A stretch of 64,000 nucleotides of DNA from Negativibacillus massiliensis (lineage in GTDB: Bacteria; Bacillota; Clostridia; Oscillospirales; Ruminococcaceae), in contig NZ_FTRU01000008.1 of the NCBI RefSeq assembly GCF_900148495.1, positions 372,001 to 436,000 of the forward strand, given 5' to 3'. The notes beneath the pieces are model-generated. The model saw only the letters and a program-made list of their open reading frames with translations, ran no database searches and was not told where the DNA came from. The position numbers and the translations under genes were made by a program. This document shows positions 8,809-16,924 of the stretch, in pieces (positions within the stretch are counted from its first letter, which is position 1; each line of letters begins with the position of its first letter).

Positions 8809-10024
8809 TCTTCGAAAAAAATTTATTTCAATCAGTATTGTTTCTATTCTGGTGGTATTTTCTGGAATTTTCTTTTTCTTGCTCATCTTTACAAGGATGC
8901 AGACGAACAGATCTCTCGATTTGCTTACTGATACCATCTCATCCAATGATGGTATCTTTCCGAGGTTTGACCCGTCAAAGCACCATCTTCCCATTCAGCT
9001 GTTGTATTCAGATATTATGGCGGAAGAAACGCGATTCAGTACCCGATTTTTTTCCGTTTGGCTGGATGATCAACAGGAAATTGTCGATATCAATATGGAT
9101 GCTGTTTCTACGATTACAGAACAGGATGTGGAAGGCTACATAGAGAAGGTTCTGAAAAAAGATACAGAACGCGGTTGGATATCTGACTATCGCTATAAGG
9201 TGACAGATACCGAAAACGGTACTACGGTTGTCTTTGTTAATGGTATCATATATAAAAATATGGCAAACCGACTTCTTTTTACTGCACTGTTTGTTTTATT
9301 TGGAAGTGCAGCTTTGATTGTAATCCTCACCATTGTGGTGTCAAAGTGGGCGGTGCGGCCGGTCGCTGAAAGCTATGAGAAACAGCGGCAGTTCATTACA
9401 GATGCAAATCACGAACTAAAGACACCACTTACGTTAATTCTTTCTAATTTGGATATTGTTGAATCTGAGCTTGGTAAAAGTGAGTGGCTGGATGATATTC
9501 GCAGTGAAGGAGAGCGGATGGGGTTATTGATCAATCAATTGGTGACCTTATCGCGAATGGATGAGAGTACAGATTCCCTGATACAAGGGGATTTTGATCT
9601 GAGCAATGCTGTAGCGGATACGGTATCAGAATTTCAGGGCTTGGCAGAGGAGCACCATTATACCCTTACCAGTTCAATAAGCCCATCTATTCAGTACCAT
9701 GGAGATGAATCTTTGATTCGCCGCCTGACAGCAATCCTCTTGGATAATGCCATTAAGTACTGTGATCCGGATGGGAAGATTCAACTTTCTTTGACTTGCA
9801 GAAGATATCCTGTTCTTACAGTAGAAAACACATACAAAGATGTGGATCATCTGGAACTGAATCGATTGTTTGATCGTTTTTATCGTGCAGATAAAGCCAG
9901 AACATTCTCGGGAAGTTTTGGAATCGGTTTGTCGATTGCACAATCCATCGTAAACAGCCATAAGGGAAATATTTCGGTGTATAAGAAAAATGATATGATT
10001 GGATTTCGTGCAGAGTTAAAATAG
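8798..10024 (+). CDS. Sensor histidine kinase, partner of the preceding regulator
   Basis: 408 residues from the ATG preceded by TGGAGG inside the end of the regulator gene. There is a transmembrane helix near residues 13-35, an extracytoplasmic sensor of about 120 residues with no recognised fold, and a second helix near 155-185. The H-box is FITDANHELKTPLTLI. The ATPase part has an N-box (LLDNAIKYC), an F-box-like FDRFYRADKA and a G-box (GSFGIGLSIAQ). It should autophosphorylate and signal to the upstream regulator. The HAMP linker is short or degenerate. Confidence 0.92.
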   Translation: MIGSLRKKFISISIVSILVVFSGIFFFLLIFTRMQTNRSLDLLTDTISSNDGIFPRFDPSKHHLPIQLLYSDIMAEETRFSTRFFSVWLDDQQEIVDINMDAVSTITEQDVEGYIEKVLKKDTERGWISDYRYKVTDTENGTTVVFVNGIIYKNMANRLLFTALFVLFGSAALIVILTIVVSKWAVRPVAESYEKQRQFITDANHELKTPLTLILSNLDIVESELGKSEWLDDIRSEGERMGLLINQLVTLSRMDESTDSLIQGDFDLSNAVADTVSEFQGLAEEHHYTLTSSISPSIQYHGDESLIRRLTAILLDNAIKYCDPDGKIQLSLTCRRYPVLTVENTYKDVDHLELNRLFDRFYRADKARTFSGSFGIGLSIAQSIVNSHKGNISVYKKNDMIGFRAELK

Positions 10025-10055
10025 AATATAAAAATTCCATACGAAAAGTCTGAAT

Positions 10056-10100
10056 AAAAGAGCTCGTTGCAAAATGTTCATTTTTGCGACGGGCTTTTTT
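10056..10100 (+). terminator. Terminator after the two-component system
   Basis: A 14-17 bp stem (AGCTCGTTGCAAAA with TTTTTGCGACGGGCT, two G-U pairs) is followed by TTTTTT. It ends the regulator-kinase unit and separates it from the downstream ABC genes, which must therefore have their own promoter between 10100 and 10200. Confidence 0.75.
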
Positions 10101-10209
10101 CATGAGCTTCCTCCAGTTTCTTTAGTGCCAATTTAGGTGAAAGCGTTATACTTCAAAACGCAGATAATGTTCATGCTATGAAACTCATAAATGAAAAGGA
10201 GGTTCCTCC

Positions 10210-11181
10210 ATGATAAAGGTCGAGCACTTAACAAAGTACTACGGCGACTTTCTGGCGGTCAATGATTTATCTTTTGAAATTGATGAAGGCCATGTATATG
10301 GTTTTCTGGGGCCGAATGGAGCTGGAAAAACTACCACAATGAATATTATGACGGGTTGCTTATCTGCCACTTCCGGACATGTGCAGATTGGTGGATTTGA
10401 TATTTTTGAAGATCCAGATCATGCTAAGCGACTGATCGGATATCTTCCAGAGCAGCCACCGCTGTACATGAACGAAACACCTTTAGAGTATTTGCGATTT
10501 GTCGGTGAAGCGAAAGGACTGAAGGGTGCAGAGTTAAAGCAGCAGGTTGATAAAGTAATTGAACAGGTCAAAATCCAGAATGTAAAGGGAAAACGGATTT
10601 CTGCATTATCCAAAGGCTATAAACAGCGTGTTGGCATTGCGCAGGCACTTCTTGGCAATCCCAAAGTTATTATCCTGGACGAACCTACCGTAGGTTTGGA
10701 CCCAATCCAAATTATTGAAATCCGAGATTTGATCAAACAGCTGGGGCAGGACCATACGGTAATTTTAAGTTCCCATATTCTTTCTGAGGTTCAGGCTATC
10801 TGTGAAAAGATATTGATCATTGCTCATGGAAAGCTGGTTGCTTTTGACCAACCGGATAAGCTGGAAAGTCAGCTCCTTTCTGCAAATGAGATTTCCTTTA
10901 AGACGGATGCACCGGAAAGCGATGTCCGGGAAGCACTCTCCACTGTTGAACACATTACTGAGCTAACGGTAGAAACGACAGAAAATATCCTGTCTGCTCA
11001 TATTAAGACAGACGCAAAGGATATCCACGCTGTATCAAAAGAGATATTTTTTGCTTTTGCTAAGCGAAATCAGGCATTGCTTGAATTAACCTTGAAGCGA
11101 GCAAGCTTGGAGGATATCTTCCTTGAATTGACTGAAACAGAAGATCCGGCAAAAGCAACAGAAGGAGGGGAACAGTCATGA
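10210..11181 (+). CDS. ABC transporter ATP-binding protein (GldA-like)
   Basis: 323 residues. Walker A is GPNGAGKTTTM, the signature LSKGYKQRVGIAQALLG, and Walker B VIILDEPTVGLDP. The H-loop is in VILSSHILSEVQ. A C-terminal extension of about 100 residues follows the nucleotide-binding domain, as in ABC-2 export ATPases of the GldA/YxlF type. AAGGAGG lies upstream of the ATG. It should energise the permease in the next gene, whose start overlaps its stop by 4 bases. Confidence 0.92.
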   Translation: MIKVEHLTKYYGDFLAVNDLSFEIDEGHVYGFLGPNGAGKTTTMNIMTGCLSATSGHVQIGGFDIFEDPDHAKRLIGYLPEQPPLYMNETPLEYLRFVGEAKGLKGAELKQQVDKVIEQVKIQNVKGKRISALSKGYKQRVGIAQALLGNPKVIILDEPTVGLDPIQIIEIRDLIKQLGQDHTVILSSHILSEVQAICEKILIIAHGKLVAFDQPDKLESQLLSANEISFKTDAPESDVREALSTVEHITELTVETTENILSAHIKTDAKDIHAVSKEIFFAFAKRNQALLELTLKRASLEDIFLELTETEDPAKATEGGEQS

Positions 11182-12041
11182 TTGCCGTTTTAAAACATGA
11201 GCTGAGAAATTATTTTCACTCATTTACTGCCTATGTGTTTGGCGCCTTCCTGCTTGCGATCGTAGGTATTGGTGCGATGCTTTATAATCTGCAGGCAGCA
11301 GTAAGTAATTTTGAATATGTACTTAGCTTTGGTACGATTATATTCGTGGTAATTGTTCCGATCCTGACCATGAGAGTTATTGCAGAGGAACGCAAACAGA
11401 AGACTGACCAGCTCCTTTATTCTCTCCCAATTTCTACCGTAAAAGTGATTTTGGGAAAATATCTGGCACTTCTGGTTATTTATCTGATTCCGCTTGCAAT
11501 TATTTCCATCTATCCGCTGATCTTTGCTCAGTTTGGTGATGTGTATCTGCCAACCTCCTATGGATCGCTGGTAGCAATTTTTATCATGGGTGCAGCTTTA
11601 GTTGCACTGGGAGTGTTTATTTCTTCTCTGACAGATAACCAGGGACTTGCTGCAGGTATTGGCATTGCAGTGATTTTGTTTAACTATTATAGTGTCAGCC
11701 TGTCGGAATATGTTTCCTCGACAGCTTTTGGCAGCGCCATTGCGTTGTCTGTCCTGGCTCTGCTTCTTGGAGTGATCATACGTTATTTAACACGCAATGA
11801 GCAGCTTGCTTCTGGTATTTCGCTTATTTTGCTTGCAGTGATTACAGCGACATATTTTCTTAATCCAACAGCCTTTGAAGGGCTTTTACCAAACATCATG
11901 CGTCAGCTCTCTCTGTTTGATCGCTTTAACACATTTGTCAGCGGTGTATTTGATCTGACCGCAATCTTTTACTATGTATCTGTGATTGTATTTTTCCTGT
12001 TTTTATCTGTACAATCTCTGGAAAAAAGGAGGTATAACTAA
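11178..12041 (+). CDS. ABC-2 type permease (GldF-like)
   Basis: 287 residues, nearly all hydrophobic, with about six or seven predicted membrane helices. It begins MIAVLKHELRNYFHSFTAYVFGAFLL, which matches the N-terminal pattern of ABC-2 permeases next to GldG-type proteins. The conserved RVIAEERKQKTDQLLYSLPIS loop is a hallmark of this subfamily. The start overlaps the ATPase stop and its own stop abuts the next gene, indicating tight coupling. The substrate is unknown. Confidence 0.9.
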   Translation: MIAVLKHELRNYFHSFTAYVFGAFLLAIVGIGAMLYNLQAAVSNFEYVLSFGTIIFVVIVPILTMRVIAEERKQKTDQLLYSLPISTVKVILGKYLALLVIYLIPLAIISIYPLIFAQFGDVYLPTSYGSLVAIFIMGAALVALGVFISSLTDNQGLAAGIGIAVILFNYYSVSLSEYVSSTAFGSAIALSVLALLLGVIIRYLTRNEQLASGISLILLAVITATYFLNPTAFEGLLPNIMRQLSLFDRFNTFVSGVFDLTAIFYYVSVIVFFLFLSVQSLEKRRYN

Positions 12042-13486
12042 TGAAAAAGTGGAAACTCCTTCCCAGTACGGAACAGACAAACAGAAATCGCACAGCCTTC
12101 CAAGGAGGAGCCTATGCACTGTCTATCACAGCTGTTGTGCTGGCTATTTTAATTGTGCTTAATGTTCTGGTTTCCGCACTTCCTTCCAGTTTAACAAAGT
12201 TCGATATCAGTGCAACGAAACTGTATTCCATTACCAGCAATACCAAGGTTGTGGTAAATGCACTTGAGCAAGACGTCACAATTTACTGGATTGTACAATC
12301 CGGTGAGGAAGATGATGTTATCGAAACCTTGCTTGGCAAATATGACAGCTTATCGGATCACATCACGGTAGTGAAAAAGAATCCGGATGTATATCCTACT
12401 TTTGCAGAGCAGTATACCGATGAAACGGTTCAGAACAACAGCCTTGTTGTGGAATGTGGTGAACGCAGCCGTTTTATAGGTTATGATGATATATACGTAC
12501 AGGAAGCCAATATGTACTCCTATTCGTACAGCACATCTTTTGATGGTGAGGGCGCGATTACTTCTGCTATCGACTATGTTACAACAGAAGACCTGCCACA
12601 GCTGTATGTATTGGAAGGACATGGTGAAAAGGATCTGCCTGAAAACTTTAAAGAGCAGATTGAAAAGGAAAATATTGAGACCAACACACTCTCTCTGCTG
12701 AATGTTGATGCAATTCCGGAAGAGGCCGATGTTATTTTAATTTATGAACCTTCGTCGGATCTGTCGGAAGAAGAAGTTGATATGCTTTATCAGTATGCAG
12801 AGGACGGCGGTAAATTGCTTGTAATGGCTGGTCCAACACAAGATGGTACCCTGGAAAACTTGTATGGACTTCTGGAAAATTATGGTGTGGAAACCTGTGA
12901 AGGTATCGTGGTTGAAGGCAATCGTGATAACTATACCATGCAGCCACATATTCTTTTGCCAGAGATGTCGAGCAACGAAATTACCGACTCGCTCATTGAG
13001 GAAAACTACTATCCAAACATGCCGATTTCTCAGGGCATGATTATCAATGATGAAAGTGGCTCTGTGACCCCTCTGCTCACTACCACAGACCAGTCGTTCA
13101 GCAAGACAGCAGGTTACGAGCTTACCACATACGAGAAAGAGGATGGAGATATCGACGGTCCATTTACCGTTGCTCTGACTGTTGACTGCACTAACGAAGG
13201 CCAGATTGTCTGGTTCTCATCCGCTGCATTTTTGGATGACATGTATAATGCATTGTCCTCCGGTTCAAACTCTGACCTCGCAATGAATGCGCTTTCTTCT
13301 CTCATCGGCGAGAATGAAGCGATGGCAATCCGCAGCAAGTCTTTGAACTATAACTACCTTTCTATTACAGATTCTACTGCTTCGCTGCTCAAGACACTGA
13401 TGATTGGGGTATTCCCACTTGCTTATCTTGGCATTGGCGTAGTTGTAATTTTGAAGAGAAGGAGAGAACAAAATGAAGCGAGCTAA
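12041..13486 (+). CDS. GldG-like ABC-transport auxiliary protein
   Basis: 481 residues with one N-terminal membrane helix, a large extracytoplasmic domain and one C-terminal helix followed by a KRRREQ tail. The segment LPQLYVLEGHGEKDLPENF and the following DVILIYEPSSDLSEEEVDML match the auxiliary domain of GldG/ABC-transport-aux proteins. The family accompanies GldA/GldF in gliding Bacteroidetes, but in Clostridia its job is not established. Its first base is the last base of the permease stop and it overlaps the DUF4340 gene by 14 bases. Confidence 0.88.
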   Translation: MKKWKLLPSTEQTNRNRTAFQGGAYALSITAVVLAILIVLNVLVSALPSSLTKFDISATKLYSITSNTKVVVNALEQDVTIYWIVQSGEEDDVIETLLGKYDSLSDHITVVKKNPDVYPTFAEQYTDETVQNNSLVVECGERSRFIGYDDIYVQEANMYSYSYSTSFDGEGAITSAIDYVTTEDLPQLYVLEGHGEKDLPENFKEQIEKENIETNTLSLLNVDAIPEEADVILIYEPSSDLSEEEVDMLYQYAEDGGKLLVMAGPTQDGTLENLYGLLENYGVETCEGIVVEGNRDNYTMQPHILLPEMSSNEITDSLIEENYYPNMPISQGMIINDESGSVTPLLTTTDQSFSKTAGYELTTYEKEDGDIDGPFTVALTVDCTNEGQIVWFSSAAFLDDMYNALSSGSNSDLAMNALSSLIGENEAMAIRSKSLNYNYLSITDSTASLLKTLMIGVFPLAYLGIGVVVILKRRREQNEAS

Positions 13487-14894
13487 ACGGATCTATATAC
13501 TGCTTGGAATTTTGGCAGTTATTTGTGTTGTCACCTTTTTTGTAGTGAAACACGAAGAAAAACAGGAAAATATCCGGAATAGCGGTGAGGTCGTTTTGGA
13601 AGTGGATGTGGATTCGGTTGAGTCTATCTCCTGGGAGAATGAATCAGAATCGTTGGCATTCCACAAAGAGGATGGTTGGATTTACGATGATGATACAGCT
13701 TTCCCTGTAAACGAAGAAAAAATAAATGAACTCATCGAACAATTTGAACAGTTCAGTGCTGCATTTATCATCGAAGAAGTAACGGATTACAGCCAATATG
13801 GATTGGATGATCCTGTTTGTACAATCGAAATGGTTGCTGGTGAGGAAACATACAATATTAAACTGGGAGACTATAGTTCTATGGATTCTCAGCGTTATGT
13901 TTCTATCGGTGATGGTAACGTATATTTGGCAACAAGCGATCCGATGGACTATTTTGATGCAACTCTCAGCGATATGATCCTCCACGACGACACTCCTTCT
14001 TTTGATAATGTAGAAAGCATTGATTTCAAAGGAAGCGACAGTTATCATGTGGTTTATCAGGAATATACCGAGGATAGCCCTTACACTTACTGCGAAGATG
14101 ACGTTTATTTTAAGGAAGATGGAGAAAACTTGCTTCCTCTGGATACCTCGAAGGTAAACAGCTATCTGAGCAGCATCACATATCTGACCCTCAGCGATTA
14201 TATGACATATAATGCTGGGGAAGAAGATTTGGCTACTTACGGACTGGATAATCCAGAGTTGACAGTAACGGTGCAGTATACACCAGATGCGGAAGATGAT
14301 TCCGAAGTAACGAGTGAAACCTTTACCATCAGTATCAGCCGTGACCCTGAAGAACGTGAAAAAGCAGAGAACGCTTCTGAAGAAACGGATACGGAAGAAA
14401 GTGAAGAAGAGGTTACTGCATACGCACGAATCGGAGATTCCAAGATTATCTATCAGATCAGCTCCAGCAGTTATGAATCTTTGATGGCTGCCAGCTACAA
14501 TGATCTGAGACATCCTGAAGTTTTAACTGCATCTTTTGATGACATTACTTCTATGGATATTTCTTTGGATGGTTCGGTTTATACCATTACCTCAAAGGGA
14601 ACTGGCGATGAAAAGACCTTCTACTATGGAGAAGAAGAAATCGCTATCGATGACCTGCAGTCTGCTTTGGAAAATATGGATGCATCAAGCTTTACTGATG
14701 AAACACCTTCTCAGAAGGAAGAAATTTCTGTAACTGTTCATCTTGACAATGAGGTTCATCCTCAAGTACAAATCCAATTGTATCGTTATGATGGAGAGCA
14801 ATGTCTTGCTATGGTTGACGGACAGTCTGTTTCCTTAGTACCGCGTTCCGATGTGGTCGATTTGATAGAAGCAGTTAATGCACTTGTCCTTTAA
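13473..14894 (+). CDS. DUF4340-domain membrane-anchored protein
   Basis: 473 residues: one N-terminal helix, then an acidic extracytoplasmic region with two or more repeats of the pattern 'YGLDDP..TIEM' and 'YGLDNPELTVTV', characteristic of DUF4340. A low-complexity Glu-rich stretch lies near residue 290-310. The four-gene set ATPase-permease-GldG-DUF4340 recurs in Clostridia. DUF4340 probably forms part of an extracytoplasmic complex with the GldG-like protein. A strong terminator follows directly. Confidence 0.87.
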   Translation: MKRAKRIYILLGILAVICVVTFFVVKHEEKQENIRNSGEVVLEVDVDSVESISWENESESLAFHKEDGWIYDDDTAFPVNEEKINELIEQFEQFSAAFIIEEVTDYSQYGLDDPVCTIEMVAGEETYNIKLGDYSSMDSQRYVSIGDGNVYLATSDPMDYFDATLSDMILHDDTPSFDNVESIDFKGSDSYHVVYQEYTEDSPYTYCEDDVYFKEDGENLLPLDTSKVNSYLSSITYLTLSDYMTYNAGEEDLATYGLDNPELTVTVQYTPDAEDDSEVTSETFTISISRDPEEREKAENASEETDTEESEEEVTAYARIGDSKIIYQISSSSYESLMAASYNDLRHPEVLTASFDDITSMDISLDGSVYTITSKGTGDEKTFYYGEEEIAIDDLQSALENMDASSFTDETPSQKEEISVTVHLDNEVHPQVQIQLYRYDGEQCLAMVDGQSVSLVPRSDVVDLIEAVNALVL

Positions 14895-14943
14895 AAAAAG
14901 AGAGCACATGGTGATGATGTCATCACCATGTGCTCTTTCTTTA
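14895..14943 (+). terminator. Strong intrinsic terminator after the Gld-like operon
   Basis: A perfect 17-bp stem (AGAGCACATGGTGATGA and its complement) with a 2-base gap between the arms is flanked by A and T tracts. It closes the GldA-DUF4340 transcription unit. Confidence 0.9.
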
Positions 14944-15021
14944 TAGTAGGCAGGGATCATGTAGAGATACAAAAAAGAAAATCACAGTAAAGAATACGAT
15001 ACGTAAATAAAATGCCTGAAG

Positions 15022-15050
15022 TTGAAAAAATAGAAGCAACATGTTACACT
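15022..15050 (+). promoter_or_regulatory. Sigma-A promoter of the fused-permease sugar operon
   Basis: TTGAAA and TACACT are separated by 17 bases. The predicted start near 15057 leaves a leader of about 35 bases before the GTG start. Confidence 0.6.
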
Positions 15051-15092
15051 ACAATTAGATAGTATGTAATTTGTAAAAGAAGGAGAGATCTT

Positions 15093-16532
15093 GTGAAACG
15101 ATTTTTATGTCTTTGTCAGGCATTTTGTATTGTTGCTTTGTGTCTGCTGACCGGCTGTCAGTCAAATGACACAGAACTTTATGAGCAGCTGACCAATCAG
15201 GCTGCATCCGAACAAACATCCGAGCAGAAAAGCGGGCAGGATGCGGCACTTTCTCCACAGGAAAAGCCTTTGAGCGGAACGCTGCAGGTCAGCACCTATT
15301 ACGATGAGGAAATTAGTGCACGCGCCGAAGAGTTTGAGCAGCTGCATCCCGAAGTACAGATCGAGGTTTCGATTGCCCAGCAGAGCGGTTCGGTCGGGGA
15401 GAGTTGGGAGGACTATCTCCAGCGCACTTCGGTGGAGATGATGAGCGGGCAGTCAGCCGATATCGTCGATCTAGCACAGATGTCAGTAAGCCGCTATGCC
15501 AAAAGCGGCCTGTTGTGCAACATCTATGACTTTATGGAGATGGACAGCGATTTTCACAGCGAGGACTACTATACCAATATTTTTAAGGCAAAGGAGTACG
15601 ACGGCGGGCTGTACTCTATGCCATTTTATTTTCTGTACGATATGACCTATCTGAGCCGCCCGCTGCTCGAAGAGGCTCGACTGGATGCACCCGATGCGTT
15701 AGATTATGAGAAGATGCTTGATCTGTACCGTCAGGTAAGCGACAGGACAGGAAAAGATTTTTCCATCATGCCCGGCATTATCAGCGAATGGTTTTTCAAA
15801 TATGAATTTCCCGCTTACTATGACATTGAGACAGGAACAGCAAACTTCGACAGCCCGGAATTTATCAACTATTTAAAGAGAACCAAGGAAGAAATCCCCA
15901 AATTGGAGAACGTGGCAGACTGGGATATGACCCGTGTTGCCGGTGGAGTGGATGACTTTATGCAAGAGGACTATCTGTTCTGCAACTATGATGTCACCTC
16001 CATAGATACTTACAATATGCTGATTGACTATCCGAACATCCTGCCGCCGGTGCCAATGCGCAGCCACGACGGGCAGTTTGGTTTTTCCACCCTGCAGGCT
16101 GACTACGGCATTGTCCGCAGCTGCGAAAACAAGGAGCTTGCCTGGGAATTTCTAAAGTATTGTATCTCCGAAAAACAGCCGCCCGAAAGTTTGGAACACG
16201 AGGCAGTGATGGACTATACCGGTCAGTTTCATGCCTGGGTGCCGATCAATATCCAGAATTTCTATCATTCTTTTACCTTGGAATGTAACTACTACCGCAG
16301 CATCATGACCGATGTCACCAACTGGAAGCAGGGTGACCCACAGCAGCTGACCGAGCAGGCGGTGGATCAGATTCATGAATGGAACCTGCAGCGTAATTTT
16401 GCCTGCTCCGAGACAGAGATCTTTGGACTTTTACAGGAAGAACTGAACAACTATTATCAGTACGACCTTGCCACCGCCGAGGAGACGGCAAAGTCGATTC
16501 AAACCAAGATGAACATCTTTTTAAACGAGTGA
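15093..16532 (+). CDS. Carbohydrate-type ABC transporter substrate-binding lipoprotein
   Basis: 479 residues from a GTG start with AAGGAG 7 bases upstream. The N-terminus is a lipoprotein signal ending LLTGCQSN. The mature part resembles family-1 solute-binding proteins (EEISARAEEFEQLHPEVQIEVS, then a SADIVDLAQMS hinge segment and a later GFSTLQADYGIV stretch). It should capture a sugar or related solute outside the cell for the fused permease two genes on. The gene and its two followers are visibly richer in G+C than the flanking operons, which may mean acquisition by transfer. Confidence 0.88.
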   Translation: MKRFLCLCQAFCIVALCLLTGCQSNDTELYEQLTNQAASEQTSEQKSGQDAALSPQEKPLSGTLQVSTYYDEEISARAEEFEQLHPEVQIEVSIAQQSGSVGESWEDYLQRTSVEMMSGQSADIVDLAQMSVSRYAKSGLLCNIYDFMEMDSDFHSEDYYTNIFKAKEYDGGLYSMPFYFLYDMTYLSRPLLEEARLDAPDALDYEKMLDLYRQVSDRTGKDFSIMPGIISEWFFKYEFPAYYDIETGTANFDSPEFINYLKRTKEEIPKLENVADWDMTRVAGGVDDFMQEDYLFCNYDVTSIDTYNMLIDYPNILPPVPMRSHDGQFGFSTLQADYGIVRSCENKELAWEFLKYCISEKQPPESLEHEAVMDYTGQFHAWVPINIQNFYHSFTLECNYYRSIMTDVTNWKQGDPQQLTEQAVDQIHEWNLQRNFACSETEIFGLLQEELNNYYQYDLATAEETAKSIQTKMNIFLNE

Positions 16533-16538
16533 TGGGAT

Positions 16539-16910
16539 ATGAACAAGGTAAAATGGTATGGAGCAATTCTTGCGCTGTTTTTTGTCCTGATGGGGGCAAC
16601 GACCATCTATTCCTGCATTACCAACCGCAATCATCTGCCGCTGGTGAGCCTTATTCTGCTCGAAACGGTAGAAGATGGATGCTATCGTGTGCCAAATCAG
16701 GCGGTGCAGGAGCAGGGGTATCGTCATCTGTTTGTGGTGGAGGAAGAGCAAGGTGCTTGGGGTAAGGAGTATGTCTGCCGGGAGATCCTGCTGCCCAATG
16801 TAAGCAACGAAGGGCAGACCACCCTGATTTATACTGACTTTGGAGGACTTCCAGTGGTAGTCAGCAGCACCGAGCCGCTGTCTGACGGGACTGTAGTTCG
16901 TTTGTCCTGA
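16539..16910 (+). CDS. Small membrane-anchored protein of unknown function, in sugar ABC operon
   Basis: 123 residues with one N-terminal hydrophobic helix (YGAILALFFVLMGATTIYSC) that could be a signal anchor, followed by a soluble, probably extracytoplasmic domain of about 95 residues. No family was recognised. The gene lies 6 bases after the binding-protein gene and 14 before the permease, so it is probably an accessory part of this transporter. The alternative +1 frame overlapping it has no ribosome-binding site. Confidence 0.7.
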   Translation: MNKVKWYGAILALFFVLMGATTIYSCITNRNHLPLVSLILLETVEDGCYRVPNQAVQEQGYRHLFVVEEEQGAWGKEYVCREILLPNVSNEGQTTLIYTDFGGLPVVVSSTEPLSDGTVVRLS

Positions 16911-16924
16911 AAGGAGGGAGAAAG

